From: Pseudomonadota bacterium
GTDB lineage: Bacteria; Pseudomonadota; Gammaproteobacteria; Burkholderiales; Burkholderiaceae_D
DNA length: 36,681 nucleotides
Direction of reading: 5' to 3'
Assembly: GCA_023449275.1 (NCBI GenBank)
Contig: JAEXJM010000032.1
Location: 1 to 36,681 of the forward strand
A program made the position numbers and the translations under genes. Shown here one piece after another: positions 27,177-35,700 of the stretch. The notes below the pieces were generated by a model. It saw only the letters and a list, made by a program, of their open reading frames with translations, was not told the DNA's origin and ran no database searches. Position 1 is the stretch's first letter, and each line of letters starts with the position of its first letter.

Positions 27177-28151
27177 ATGCAGATCGGCCCTTATGTTCTG
27201 AGCAACAATCTTGTTGTCGCTCCGATGGCTGGCATTACAGACCGTCCGTTCCGCCAGTTATGCAAGAAACTGGGTGCCGGATACGCCGTGTCTGAAATGG
27301 CGGCGGCCAATCCCCTGTTGCGCAATACCCCGAAAAGCCGCAGAAGAATCGTGCATGAAGGGGAAATCGAACCTCGCGCCGTGCAGATTGTCGGATCGGA
27401 TCCTTCCACAATGGCTGACAGTGCCCGTTACAATGTCGACCAGGGTGCCCAGATTATCGATATCAACATGGGATGTCCTGTAAAAAAAGTCTGCAATAAC
27501 TGGTGCGGTTCGGCACTTCTGCAAAACGAGCCCCTTGTCAGGCAGATTCTGGAGGCTGTCACGCGTGCCGTTTCCGTTCCCGTGACACTGAAATTCCGGA
27601 CCGGGTGGGACCATTCGCATATCAATGCGCCGGTCATTGCAAAAATAGCCGAATCTGCCGGAATTGCCGCTCTGACCCTGCATGGCAGAACCCGGGAAGA
27701 TGGATACAGGGGACAGGCGGAATACGATACGATTGCAGAAGTCAAATCACTTGTATCCATTCCAGTCATCGCCAACGGAGACATCACCTCTCCGGAAAAA
27801 GCCAAAGCCGTTCTCGAGAAAACGGGGGCTGATGCTATCATGATCGGACGGGGAGCGCAGGGGCGCCCCTGGATTTTCCGTGAAATCGATTATTTTTTGA
27901 AAAATGACGCATTTTTACCACCTCCCGATTTCAATGAAATCTGGAAAATCCTGCGTGAACATTTGCTGGAACATTACGCCTTTTATGGCGAAGTGGCTGG
28001 CGTGCTTACTGCCCGAAAACATATCGGCTGGTATTCCCGATACCTTCCGGAAGGTGAAAAATTGCGTATTGCCGCAAATCATGCACAGACATGTGAAATA
28101 CAAATAAATGAAGTCGATCGCTTCTTTATGTCTCTACTTGAAGGCTTGTAG
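27177..28151 (+). CDS. dusB: tRNA-dihydrouridine synthase B
   Basis: A 324-residue FMN enzyme that reduces specific uridines of the tRNA D-loop to dihydrouridine. VAPMAGITDRPFR (14-26) is the FMN-barrel start. C100 in NMGCP is the catalytic acid, and LKFRTGW, LHGRTRE, ANGDI and MIGRGAQGRPW are the later family blocks. Two further cysteines, C106 and C110 (KVCNNWCG), lie near the active site; the alanine usual before GSAL is Cys here. The ATG at 27177 lacks a Shine-Dalgarno site. The dusB-fis order is the conserved proteobacterial arrangement. Confidence 0.95.
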   Translation: MQIGPYVLSNNLVVAPMAGITDRPFRQLCKKLGAGYAVSEMAAANPLLRNTPKSRRRIVHEGEIEPRAVQIVGSDPSTMADSARYNVDQGAQIIDINMGCPVKKVCNNWCGSALLQNEPLVRQILEAVTRAVSVPVTLKFRTGWDHSHINAPVIAKIAESAGIAALTLHGRTREDGYRGQAEYDTIAEVKSLVSIPVIANGDITSPEKAKAVLEKTGADAIMIGRGAQGRPWIFREIDYFLKNDAFLPPPDFNEIWKILREHLLEHYAFYGEVAGVLTARKHIGWYSRYLPEGEKLRIAANHAQTCEIQINEVDRFFMSLLEGL

Positions 28152-28190
28152 CGGTTACAATAATGGAATATTTGAAAATCTGATTGGCTG

Positions 28191-28210
28191 ACGGGCTGTA
28201 GCGCCCGTCG
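28191..28210 (+). other. Hairpin in the dusB-fis intergenic leader
   Basis: GACGGGC (28191-28197) and GCCCGTC (28204-28210) form a perfect 7-bp GC-rich stem with a 6-nt loop. There is no T run, so it is not a terminator. It ends directly before the GATGGAAA ribosome-binding segment of fis. Confidence 0.55.
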
Positions 28211-28222
28211 ATGGAAATAAAC

Positions 28223-28456
28223 ATGAGTAAAGAGCATATTCAGGATGTCGTCCTTCAAAGTTTAGAGGAATATTTCAGGGATCTGGATGGTCAGAAACCA
28301 AGCGACATTTACAACATGATCATGCACACGGTCGAAAGACCGGTTCTTGTCGCGGTCATGGCTCATGCAAAGAACAATCAGTCCCATGCGGCCGAAATTC
28401 TCGGCATCAACAGAAACACGCTTCGCAAAAAGCTGCTTGAACACAAATTGCTGTAA
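28223..28456 (+). CDS. fis: Nucleoid-associated DNA-binding protein Fis
   Basis: A 77-residue Fis protein that bends DNA and activates stable RNA and other promoters in fast growth. The C-terminal helix-turn-helix (about 53-74: NQSHAAEILGINRNTLRKKL) is highly conserved. The N-terminal beta-hairpin arm of E. coli Fis (98 residues) is shortened, as is usual in betaproteobacteria. I chose the ATG at 28223, with GGA about 8 nt upstream; an ATG at 28211 would add four residues. It is 71 bp after dusB and 46 bp before purH. Confidence 0.95.
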   Translation: MSKEHIQDVVLQSLEEYFRDLDGQKPSDIYNMIMHTVERPVLVAVMAHAKNNQSHAAEILGINRNTLRKKLLEHKLL

Positions 28457-28502
28457 AACCGTCTTTCGGGCTTAATCTCAATCGTTATTTACCAAACTCA
28501 TC

Positions 28503-30068
28503 ATGATTCAATCCGCTCTGATATCCGTCTCTGACAAAACCGGACTAGTCGAATTCGCCAAAGAACTGGCTGCCATGAATGTCACTATTCTTTCCACTGG
28601 CGGAACAGCTGAATTGCTTAAAAAGAACGGCATCGCCGTTACCGAAGTCGCCGATTACACCGGTTTTCCCGAAATGCTCGACGGACGTGTCAAGACCCTG
28701 CATCCCAAGGTTCACGGCGGTATTCTGGCAAGACGCGATATGACATCCCATATGGATGCCATCGGCAAACACGGCATCAATACGATTGACATGGTTGTCG
28801 TCAACCTGTATCCGTTCCAGCAGACTGTTGCAAAAGAAGATTGCACGCTGGAAGACGCGATCGAGAACATCGATATCGGCGGCCCGGCCATGTTGCGTTC
28901 GGCCGCCAAAAATTACAGGGACGTCGCGGTCGTTTGCGATCCTGCCGATTATTCCGGCATTATCGCCGAAATGAAAAAGAACCATGGCAACCTCTCGACC
29001 GATACCAAATTCGAACTGTCGAAAAAAACGTTTTCCCATACGGCCCAGTACGACGGCGCGATTGCCAATTACATGTCCAGCCTGAAACTGGACAAGAAAC
29101 ACCAGAACCGCAAGACCTACCCTGAAATCCTGAACCTGCAATTTGAAAAGGTCCAGGATATGCGTTACGGTGAAAACCCGCACCAGTCCGCCGCGTTCTA
29201 CCGTGAAAAAGACATCGAGCCGGGTACACTCGCCAGTTACCGGCAATTGCAAGGCAAGGAACTGTCTTACAACAATATCAGCGATGCGGACGCTGCCTGG
29301 GAATGCGTCAAGAATTTCGATGAACCGGCCTGTGTCATCATCAAACACGCCAATCCTTGTGGTGTCGCCATCGGCAATGATTTGCTCGATGCCTACAAGA
29401 AAGCATTGCAGACCGACCCTGAAGCGGCTTTCGGCGGTATCATCGCCTTCAATGGCGAACTGGATGCACGCACCTCGGAAGAAGTCTCCAAACTGTTCGT
29501 GGAAGTCCTGATCGCTCCTTCTTTCACTGAAGAAGCGAAAGGCATTTTCAACCGCAAGAAAAACCTTCGATTGCTGGAAATCAGTCTGGGCAAGAACGTC
29601 AACGCCTTTGACATGAAACGTGTCGGCGGTGGTCTCCTAGTCCAGTCCCCTGACATCGTCGATGTCATCGCAAGCGATCTGAAAGTGGTCACGAAACAGC
29701 AACCGACGCCACAACAGATGGCCGATTTGCTCTTTGCCTCCAAAGTCGTCAAATTCGTCAAATCGAACGCCATCGTATTTTGCGGAAACGGTATGGCACT
29801 GGGTATCGGCGCTGGCCAGATGAGCCGTGTCGATGCGGCCCGTACGGCGACCATGAAAGCTGAAAATGCAGGCTTGTCCCTGAAAGGTTCCGTTGTCGCT
29901 TCTGACGCGTTCATTCCTTTCCGCGACGGTCTGGACATCGTTGCAAACGCAGGCGCGACCGCCGTCATCCAGCCGGGAGGGTCGGTACGTGATCCTGAAG
30001 TGATTGCCGCTGCGGATGAACACGGTATCGCGATGGTCTTTACCTCCATCCGCCATTTCCGTCACTGA
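28503..30068 (+). CDS. purH: Bifunctional AICAR formyltransferase / IMP cyclohydrolase
   Basis: A 521-residue enzyme for the last two steps of de novo IMP synthesis. The N-terminal MGS-like cyclohydrolase domain (about 1-147) has STGGTAELL and TLHPKVHGGIL. The C-terminal formyltransferase domain has KHANPCGVA with the catalytic lysine-histidine pair and the late QMSRVDAARTA block. The length is normal and no key block is missing. It lies between fis and ruvC, a common betaproteobacterial order. Confidence 0.98.
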   Translation: MIQSALISVSDKTGLVEFAKELAAMNVTILSTGGTAELLKKNGIAVTEVADYTGFPEMLDGRVKTLHPKVHGGILARRDMTSHMDAIGKHGINTIDMVVVNLYPFQQTVAKEDCTLEDAIENIDIGGPAMLRSAAKNYRDVAVVCDPADYSGIIAEMKKNHGNLSTDTKFELSKKTFSHTAQYDGAIANYMSSLKLDKKHQNRKTYPEILNLQFEKVQDMRYGENPHQSAAFYREKDIEPGTLASYRQLQGKELSYNNISDADAAWECVKNFDEPACVIIKHANPCGVAIGNDLLDAYKKALQTDPEAAFGGIIAFNGELDARTSEEVSKLFVEVLIAPSFTEEAKGIFNRKKNLRLLEISLGKNVNAFDMKRVGGGLLVQSPDIVDVIASDLKVVTKQQPTPQQMADLLFASKVVKFVKSNAIVFCGNGMALGIGAGQMSRVDAARTATMKAENAGLSLKGSVVASDAFIPFRDGLDIVANAGATAVIQPGGSVRDPEVIAAADEHGIAMVFTSIRHFRH

Positions 30069-30119
30069 TATGAAAAGGGTTTTCATGGCAAAAACGGACG
30101 TCATTCAAAAGGTTCTGCC

Positions 30120-30665
30120 ATGAAGATCCTGGGTATCGATCCGGGACTTCGGACAACCGGTTTCGGTGTCATTCACAAAAAGGGCAACTCGCTAAGCTAT
30201 ATCGCCTCCGGTACGGTCAAGACACCGGCTGAAGCCGGTTTGCCCTTGCGTCTGAAAACCATTTTCGACGGTATTTCCGAAATCATCGGCGAATATCAGC
30301 CGGACTGTGCTGCCATTGAAAAAGTATTTGTCAATGTCAATCCGCAATCCACCCTGCTGTTGGGGCAGGCTCGCGGGGCGGCGATCAGCGCGCTGGTCGC
30401 ATCCGAACTGGCTGTCTATGAATTCACAGCCCTGCAAATCAAGCAGGCCGTTGTCGGTCACGGCAAGGCACAGAAAAAACAGGTTCAGGAAATGGTGCAG
30501 CGGCTGCTGTCGCTTCCTGGCGTTCCGGGCAGTGACGCAGCTGATGCATTGGGCGTAGCCATTTGCCACGCGCATGGATTCGATGCCATCAGGGCGCTCG
30601 AAAAAGCAGCAGTCTTGAGCAATGAAAATACATTTCGCATCAGACGTGGCAGACTTATCCGGTAA
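30120..30665 (+). CDS. ruvC: Holliday junction resolvase RuvC
   Basis: A 181-residue endonuclease that resolves Holliday junctions with RuvAB. The four acidic metal ligands are visible: D7 (GIDPGL), E67 (AIEKVF), D139 and D142 (GSDAADA). AAAGG precedes the ATG at good spacing. It is 51 bp after purH and 36 bp before ruvA, so ruvC-ruvA-ruvB-mutT forms a DNA-repair cluster. Confidence 0.98.
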   Translation: MKILGIDPGLRTTGFGVIHKKGNSLSYIASGTVKTPAEAGLPLRLKTIFDGISEIIGEYQPDCAAIEKVFVNVNPQSTLLLGQARGAAISALVASELAVYEFTALQIKQAVVGHGKAQKKQVQEMVQRLLSLPGVPGSDAADALGVAICHAHGFDAIRALEKAAVLSNENTFRIRRGRLIR

Positions 30666-30701
30666 TATTAAAGATCATTTAATTTATTTGACATTCATCT
30701 C

Positions 30702-31283
30702 ATGATTGGTCGCATTCACGGCATTTTGCTGCAAAAGAATCCACCGCAACTGCTGGTCGATTGTCAGGGCGTCGGTTATGAAATTGACGTGCCGATGAGC
30801 ACTTTTTACAATCTGCCTTCTGTCGGCGAAAAGGTCACCCTGTTCACCCATCTGGCGATACGGGAAGACGCACACGTTCTTTACGGATTCGGCAGCCTCG
30901 ATGAACGGGCACTCTTCAGGCAATTGATCCGCATTTCCGGTGTCGGCGCCAGAACGGCACTTGCCCTGCTATCCGGCCTTTCAGTCAAGGATATGTCACA
31001 GGCGGTCGCCCTTCAGGACGCATCGCGCCTGACCAGCATTCCCGGCATCGGCAAAAAAACAGCCGAACGGCTTTTGCTGGAACTGAAAGGCAAGCTGGAA
31101 ACGAGTGCCTTGTCAGCCGTTTCGGGAACTGTCCGGAACGATACCATGACAGACATTCAGAATGCCTTGCTGGCTCTCGGCTATTCTGAAAAAGAAACCA
31201 TACTGGCGATCAGGCAGGTTCCAGCCGATTGCAGCGTATCTGACGGGATCAAGATGGCACTGAAGGCCTTGTCCAAAGGCTGA
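30702..31283 (+). CDS. ruvA: Holliday junction DNA helicase subunit RuvA
   Basis: A 193-residue protein that binds four-way junctions and loads RuvB. The OB-fold N-terminal domain includes the acidic pin E55-D56 before HVLYGF. Two helix-hairpin-helix motifs are at ISGVGART (78-85) and IPGIGKKT (113-120), and the C-terminal RuvB-binding three-helix domain covers about 145-193. It is 25 bp upstream of ruvB. Confidence 0.98.
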   Translation: MIGRIHGILLQKNPPQLLVDCQGVGYEIDVPMSTFYNLPSVGEKVTLFTHLAIREDAHVLYGFGSLDERALFRQLIRISGVGARTALALLSGLSVKDMSQAVALQDASRLTSIPGIGKKTAERLLLELKGKLETSALSAVSGTVRNDTMTDIQNALLALGYSEKETILAIRQVPADCSVSDGIKMALKALSKG

Positions 31284-31308
31284 GCCAGAAAAATAACGGA
31301 ATACAGCC

Positions 31309-32376
31309 ATGAGCATTCAAACGGACGATTTCAGCGAAAAAAGAATTATTGATGCCGCACCCGCCTCACCCAATGAGGAAGCGATCGAACGGGCGTTGCG
31401 TCCGAAACTGCTGAATGAATACGTCGGCCAACATAAAACACGCGAACAGCTCGAAATCTTTATTGCTGCAGCGAAAAAACGCAATGAGGCACTGGACCAT
31501 ACCCTGCTCTTCGGGCCTCCCGGACTCGGCAAAACAACCCTGGCACACATCATTGCCCGTGAAATGGGTGTGAATTTGCGCCAGACTTCCGGGCCGGTTC
31601 TCGAACGTGCAGGCGATCTGGCGGCCATCCTGACCAATCTGGAAGCTAATGACGTGCTGTTTATCGATGAAATCCATCGCATGTCGCCTGTTGTCGAGGA
31701 AATTCTCTACCCCGCTCTTGAAGACTACCAGATCGATATCCTGATCGGGGAAGGCCCTGCCGCCCGTTCCGTGAAGCTGGACTTGCAGCCGTTCACACTG
31801 ATCGGTGCAACAACTCGTGCAGGGATGCTGACCAATCCGTTACGTGACCGTTTCGGTGTCGTGGCAAGACTCGAGTTTTACGATATTGACGACCTGACAC
31901 GAATCGTCACACGAAGCGCCATGCTGCTGAAAGCTCCGATAGTGGAAGAAGGTGCACGTGAAATCGCCCGCCGTGCCCGTGGCACGCCGCGTATCGCCAA
32001 CCGTCTGTTGCGGCGTGTCAGGGACTATGCGGAAGTCAAGGGAACCGGAAAAATCACGCGCGAAATGGCAGATGCCGCCCTGAGGATGCTTGACGTCGAT
32101 CCGGTCGGTTTCGATCTGATGGACCGCAAACTGCTGGAAGCAGTCCTGTTCAAGTTCAGCGGCGGCCCTGTCGGCATCGCCAATCTGGCTGCCGCCATCG
32201 GTGAAGAAGTCGATACTATTGAAGATGTTCTGGAACCTTACCTGATCCAGCAGGGATATCTTCAGCGTACACCAAGAGGACGCATTGCCACCACGGCAAC
32301 CTACCGTCATTTCGGTGTTGTTGCACCCGCTTCCGATCCCAATGGAACACTCTGGGATAACAAGGAAACAAAGTGA
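31309..32376 (+). CDS. ruvB: Holliday junction branch migration ATPase RuvB
   Basis: A 355-residue AAA+ motor that drives branch migration on RuvA-bound junctions. Walker A is GPPGLGKTT (69-77), Walker B is DEIH (120-123), sensor 1 is GATTRAG and the arginine-finger segment is LRDRFG. The C-terminal winged helix ends with RTPRGR. Its TGA stop overlaps the GTG start of the next gene (GTGA), so the mutT gene is translationally coupled. Confidence 0.98.
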   Translation: MSIQTDDFSEKRIIDAAPASPNEEAIERALRPKLLNEYVGQHKTREQLEIFIAAAKKRNEALDHTLLFGPPGLGKTTLAHIIAREMGVNLRQTSGPVLERAGDLAAILTNLEANDVLFIDEIHRMSPVVEEILYPALEDYQIDILIGEGPAARSVKLDLQPFTLIGATTRAGMLTNPLRDRFGVVARLEFYDIDDLTRIVTRSAMLLKAPIVEEGAREIARRARGTPRIANRLLRRVRDYAEVKGTGKITREMADAALRMLDVDPVGFDLMDRKLLEAVLFKFSGGPVGIANLAAAIGEEVDTIEDVLEPYLIQQGYLQRTPRGRIATTATYRHFGVVAPASDPNGTLWDNKETK

Positions 32377-32822
32377 AAAAAAACAATCCGATCGATGTGG
32401 CCGTTGGCATTCTGATGAAAGAGAACGGCGATATCCTGCTTACACAGCGACCAGTCGGCAAACCGTATGAAGGATACTGGGAATTCCCCGGCGGAAAAGT
32501 CGAGCCCGGTGAAACGGTCGAGGCGGCTTTGAAACGCGAATTCATGGAAGAACTGGGCATCGCCATCAACTCGGCCGAACCCTGGTGTGGCGTTGAATAT
32601 GTTTATCCCCATGCCCATGTGCGCCTCCACTTTTACATCAGCCATGACTGGAAGGGACTTCCCCAGAGCCGTGAAGGCCAGCAATTCTCCTGGCAGGGAT
32701 CAATACACGTCGAGCCTCTTTTGCCTGCCACCATTCCACTGGTTCAGTGGATCGATGCCCTGCGCTATCCGGCATTGCCCGAGTCGTCTGACTCCACCAG
32801 AGTAATCGAGACACAGAGTTGA
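32373..32822 (+). CDS. mutT: Nudix hydrolase, MutT-like 8-oxo-dGTP diphosphatase
   Basis: A 149-residue Nudix protein with a complete box from G41 to I63 (G-x5-E-x7-RE-x2-EE-x-G). The flanking pattern (VAVGILMKENGDILLTQRP, YWEFPGGK) is that of MutT, which removes 8-oxo-dGTP from the nucleotide pool. The start is GTG at 32373, overlapping the ruvB stop by 4 bp, with AAGGAAA upstream. Its place behind ruvCAB supports a DNA-protection role. A run of eight A lies directly after the start codon. The exact substrate is inferred. Confidence 0.87.
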   Translation: MKKNNPIDVAVGILMKENGDILLTQRPVGKPYEGYWEFPGGKVEPGETVEAALKREFMEELGIAINSAEPWCGVEYVYPHAHVRLHFYISHDWKGLPQSREGQQFSWQGSIHVEPLLPATIPLVQWIDALRYPALPESSDSTRVIETQS

Positions 32823-32849
32823 TATAAATTTTTACAGACAGGAAAACAT

Positions 32850-33161
32850 ATGATTCTTGAATTAGTCGATATCTTGATCCAGCCCGGAAAACAGGCCGAA
32901 TTCGACAAGGCCATCCAGCATGGCATCAGCGAGTATATTTCCAAAGCAAGAGGATTCGTGGGTTATCAGATCAACAAGTGCATCGAATCGCCGGAACGCT
33001 ACGTTCTGATGAATTACTGGGCCACACTTGAAAACCATACCATCGATTTTCGCGAATCCCCTGCTTTCTTGCAATGGCGCGGAGTCGTCGGCCCGTTTTT
33101 CGCCCGGCCGCCCATCGTGGAACATTTCACGATTTTAGACACAAAAATGGGTGAAAAGTAA
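32850..33161 (+). CDS. Antibiotic biosynthesis monooxygenase (ABM) domain protein
   Basis: A 103-residue single-domain dimeric alpha-beta barrel protein of the ABM superfamily. The pattern is ILELVDILIQPGKQAEFD, a helix, then GFVGYQI, YVLMNYW and a C-terminal strand VEHFTIL. Such small proteins include quinol or heme-degrading monooxygenases, but many have no known substrate, and there are no residues here that decide. AGGAAAA precedes the ATG. It is 27 bp after mutT and ends the plus-strand run. Confidence 0.8.
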   Translation: MILELVDILIQPGKQAEFDKAIQHGISEYISKARGFVGYQINKCIESPERYVLMNYWATLENHTIDFRESPAFLQWRGVVGPFFARPPIVEHFTILDTKMGEK

Positions 33162-33171
33162 GTCGTTCCGG

Positions 33172-33200
33172 TTGCTCTCAAGAGGCAAATCAGCGATAAT
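33172..33200 (+). promoter_or_regulatory. Promoter of tRNA-Leu
   Basis: TTGCTC (33172-33177), a 17-bp spacer and GATAAT (33195-33200, 5/6). Transcription would start a few bases before the mature tRNA 5' end. Confidence 0.5.
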
Positions 33201-33211
33201 GCTCAAGCGTT

Positions 33212-33298
33212 GCCGGGGTGGCGAAATTGGTAGACGCAGCAGACTCAAAATCTGCCGGTGGAAACACCGTGCCGGTTCGATTCCGGCTCCCGGCACCA
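33212..33298 (+). tRNA. tRNA-Leu(CAA)
   Basis: An 87-nt tRNA. The acceptor arm GCCGGGG (33212-33218) pairs with TCCCGGC before discriminator A, and the CCA end is encoded (33296-33298). The anticodon stem GCAGA/TCTGC encloses loop CTCAAAA with anticodon CAA at 33246-33248, reading UUG. The D-arm has the GG pair (TTGGTAGAC), the long variable arm is typical of a class II leucine tRNA, and the T-arm has GGTTCGATTCC. Confidence 0.97.
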
Positions 33299-33331
33299 TA
33301 ACGCTTGGCAATTTATTGATTCTACCTATTC

Positions 33332-33363
33332 AGCCTTGAAACCATTGTTTTCGAGGCTTTTTT
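33332..33363 (+). terminator. Terminator downstream of tRNA-Leu
   Basis: AGCCTTGAAA (33332-33341) pairs with TTTCGAGGCT (33349-33358), a 10-bp stem with one T-G wobble and a 7-nt loop. It is followed by a T6 run (33358-33363). Confidence 0.85.
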
Positions 33364-33428
33364 ATTGTCCTTCCCATCCCTGTCGATATATTCCGGTTTT
33401 AGCCAGGGCGACAAATTCTTCCGTGTAT

Positions 33429-33464
33429 AAAAAAACAGCTTCCCGAACGAATCGGAAAGCTGTT
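33429..33464 (-). terminator. Terminator of glcB
   Basis: Arms 33434-33446 and 33452-33464 form a 13-bp stem with one mismatch and a 5-nt loop. On the minus strand the stem runs into seven T (33435-33429). It lies about 50 nt past the glcB stop. Confidence 0.88.
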
Positions 33465-33516
33465 CACTAAAACCTTGTGGAAACAATCAGGTCATGTTTC
33501 CACACCTTTCTTTACT

Positions 33517-35700
33517 TCACGAGCAGCAACAGCACTTGAACTGTTCCTTGGCTCGCTGTCTCCAGTTCTGGAGCAATGGATCGGTATAACCGGACGGTTG
33601 GGACAATCCCTTGAAGACCAGATCGCATGCGGCCCTGAATCCAGGAGAATGTTCGAGGTCTTCGGTCATTTTCCGGTATGTCGGATCATCGGCATTCTGC
33701 TGGTCGACCACTGCAGCCATTCTCTTTAAGGTATCCATGACCTGAGGAACGTTGGTGATGCCATGACGTAGCCAGCTGGCGATGTGCTGGCTCGAAATAC
33801 GCAGCGTTGCACGGTCTTCCATCAGGGCGATGTCGCGAATGTCGGGTACTTTGGAGCAGCCGATACCCTGATTGACCCAGCGAACGACGTAACCCAGAAT
33901 ACCCTGCGCATTGTTGTCCAGTTCCTGCTGGATTTCTTCAGCAGACCAGTTTGGCTGGTCGGTTACCGGAATGGTCAGAAGGTCGTCGAGAACGTTTACG
34001 AAAGGCTGTTTTTCCATTTCAGCCTGCGTCTTCTCGATATTGACCTGATGATAATGCAGCGCATGCAGACAGGCCGCGGTCGGCGACGGTACCCATGCCG
34101 TATTGGCGCCCGCTCTCAGATGGTCGCCTTTTACGGCAATCATGTCAGCCATCAGATCCGGAGCGGCCCACATGCCCTTGCCGATCTGCGCCACGCCACG
34201 CATGCCGCATTCCAGTCCGACCTGAACATTGTTGATTTCGTAGGCACTGATCCATGGCGTTTTTTTCATGTCGCCTTTGCGGATCATCGGGCCGGCTTCC
34301 ATTGAAGTATGGATTTCATCGCCGGTACGGTCAAGGAAACCTGTATTGATGAATGCGAGACGCTGCGGGATTTCTGCAATGCAGGCTTTCAGGTTGGCAC
34401 TGGTACGGCGTTCTTCATCCATAATGCCGATCTTGACGGTATTCGGAGCGATGCCAAGCAGTTTTTCAACCTTGTTGAACAGTTCGTTTGTGAAAGCCGT
34501 TTCTTTCGGGCCATGCAGTTTCGGTTTGACGATATAAATGGAACCGGCTCTCGAACTGATCTTGTTTTCCAGATCGCGCTTGACGATCAGTGTCGTGACA
34601 ACAGCATCGAGAATGCCTTCGAAAATATCGTTTTCGTGTTCATCCAGAATGGCAGGATTGTTCATCAGCAATCCGACGTTACGGACAAAAAGGAGACTGC
34701 GACCCGGCAATGTGAATTTTTCACCATTGACGGACTGGTATTCGCGGTCCTTGCTCAGACGGCGTACAAACGTCGTGCCGTTTTTGGCAACGGATTCCTG
34801 CAAATCGCCCTTCACGACACCCAGAAGATTCCGGTAAATGACGACCTTGTCTTCTGCATCGACTGCAGCGACAGCGTCTTCACAGTCTAAAATGGTGGTC
34901 GTTGCGGCTTCAAGAATGATGTCGCGGATGCCGGCAGGATCATCCTTGCTGATCGGATCGTTTTTATCGAACTGGAGATCGATATGCATGTAATTCTGCC
35001 TGAACAGCAAGGAAGCAGGATTTTCAGCGTCTCCTGTATAGCCTGCCAGCCATTCCGGCTGTTTCAGCGTTGTTTCGGAACCATCTTTCAGGACAACGGC
35101 CAGTTTTTTATCCTTGACGTAATACCTGACCGCATCCAGATGAGAACCGGATACCAGCGGGATAAATTCATCGAGCTGTTTGCGCGCGAAAGCGATAACC
35201 TTGCGGCCTCTGACGGGATTGTATGCATTTCCGCGTGTGGCGCCATCTTCCTCGCTGATGGCATCGGTACCGTACAGAGCATCGTACAGGCTCGCCCAGC
35301 GGGCGTTGACGGCATTCAGCACGTATCGCGCATTCGTCAGGGGAACAACCAGTTGAGGGCCTCCCTGTGTGGAAACTTCGGTATCGATATTTTTCGGATC
35401 GATTCTGACGTCGGCGGGAACCGGCACCAGATATCCGATATCTTTCAAAAATGCCTTGTAAGCGGACATATCCTTTACAGGGCCTGGATTCAGACGATGC
35501 CAGTTGTCCAGTTCTTCCTGCAAACGTTCACGTTCTGCCAGCAAAGCCCGGTTTTTCGGACCCATTTCATGTACGATGGCATCGAAACCGCGCCAAAATG
35601 TATCACTATCAATTCCCGTTCCGGGAAGTGCTTCTTCTTCAATAAAACGGTAAAGACTATCGGCTACCTGCAAGCGGTAGCATTTTGTACGTTCACTCAT
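33517..35700 (-). CDS. glcB: Malate synthase G
   Basis: A 727-residue monomeric isoform G enzyme (E. coli 723) that condenses glyoxylate with acetyl-CoA to malate. The catalytic residues can be placed: R340 (FVRNVG), acidic metal ligands in IMDEERR (E429/E430) and FLDRTGD (D457), and the base D629 in MEDRATLRISSQ. The CoA-side segment is GANTAWVPSPTAA (531-543). I chose the ATG at 35700 (MSERTKCY); the frame extends to 35928, but those 76 residues are outside the family. The C terminus ends in four consecutive cysteines and a serine (CCCCS), which is unusual. In an oxalate- or glycolate-using organism this enzyme feeds glyoxylate into central metabolism. Confidence 0.96.
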   Translation of the reverse strand: MSERTKCYRLQVADSLYRFIEEEALPGTGIDSDTFWRGFDAIVHEMGPKNRALLAERERLQEELDNWHRLNPGPVKDMSAYKAFLKDIGYLVPVPADVRIDPKNIDTEVSTQGGPQLVVPLTNARYVLNAVNARWASLYDALYGTDAISEEDGATRGNAYNPVRGRKVIAFARKQLDEFIPLVSGSHLDAVRYYVKDKKLAVVLKDGSETTLKQPEWLAGYTGDAENPASLLFRQNYMHIDLQFDKNDPISKDDPAGIRDIILEAATTTILDCEDAVAAVDAEDKVVIYRNLLGVVKGDLQESVAKNGTTFVRRLSKDREYQSVNGEKFTLPGRSLLFVRNVGLLMNNPAILDEHENDIFEGILDAVVTTLIVKRDLENKISSRAGSIYIVKPKLHGPKETAFTNELFNKVEKLLGIAPNTVKIGIMDEERRTSANLKACIAEIPQRLAFINTGFLDRTGDEIHTSMEAGPMIRKGDMKKTPWISAYEINNVQVGLECGMRGVAQIGKGMWAAPDLMADMIAVKGDHLRAGANTAWVPSPTAACLHALHYHQVNIEKTQAEMEKQPFVNVLDDLLTIPVTDQPNWSAEEIQQELDNNAQGILGYVVRWVNQGIGCSKVPDIRDIALMEDRATLRISSQHIASWLRHGITNVPQVMDTLKRMAAVVDQQNADDPTYRKMTEDLEHSPGFRAACDLVFKGLSQPSGYTDPLLQNWRQRAKEQFKCCCCS

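Noticed and set aside
28545..29348. 267-codon minus-strand frame opposite purH
   Set aside because: It is a mirror of the purH codon pattern, without recognisable domains or a ribosome binding site.
33274..33298. Phage or island attachment site at the tRNA-Leu 3' end
   Set aside because: I found no second copy of the tRNA 3' segment and no integrase or mobile gene in the window.
33151..33339. 62-codon frame across tRNA-Leu
   Set aside because: It runs through a well-formed tRNA gene and its promoter.
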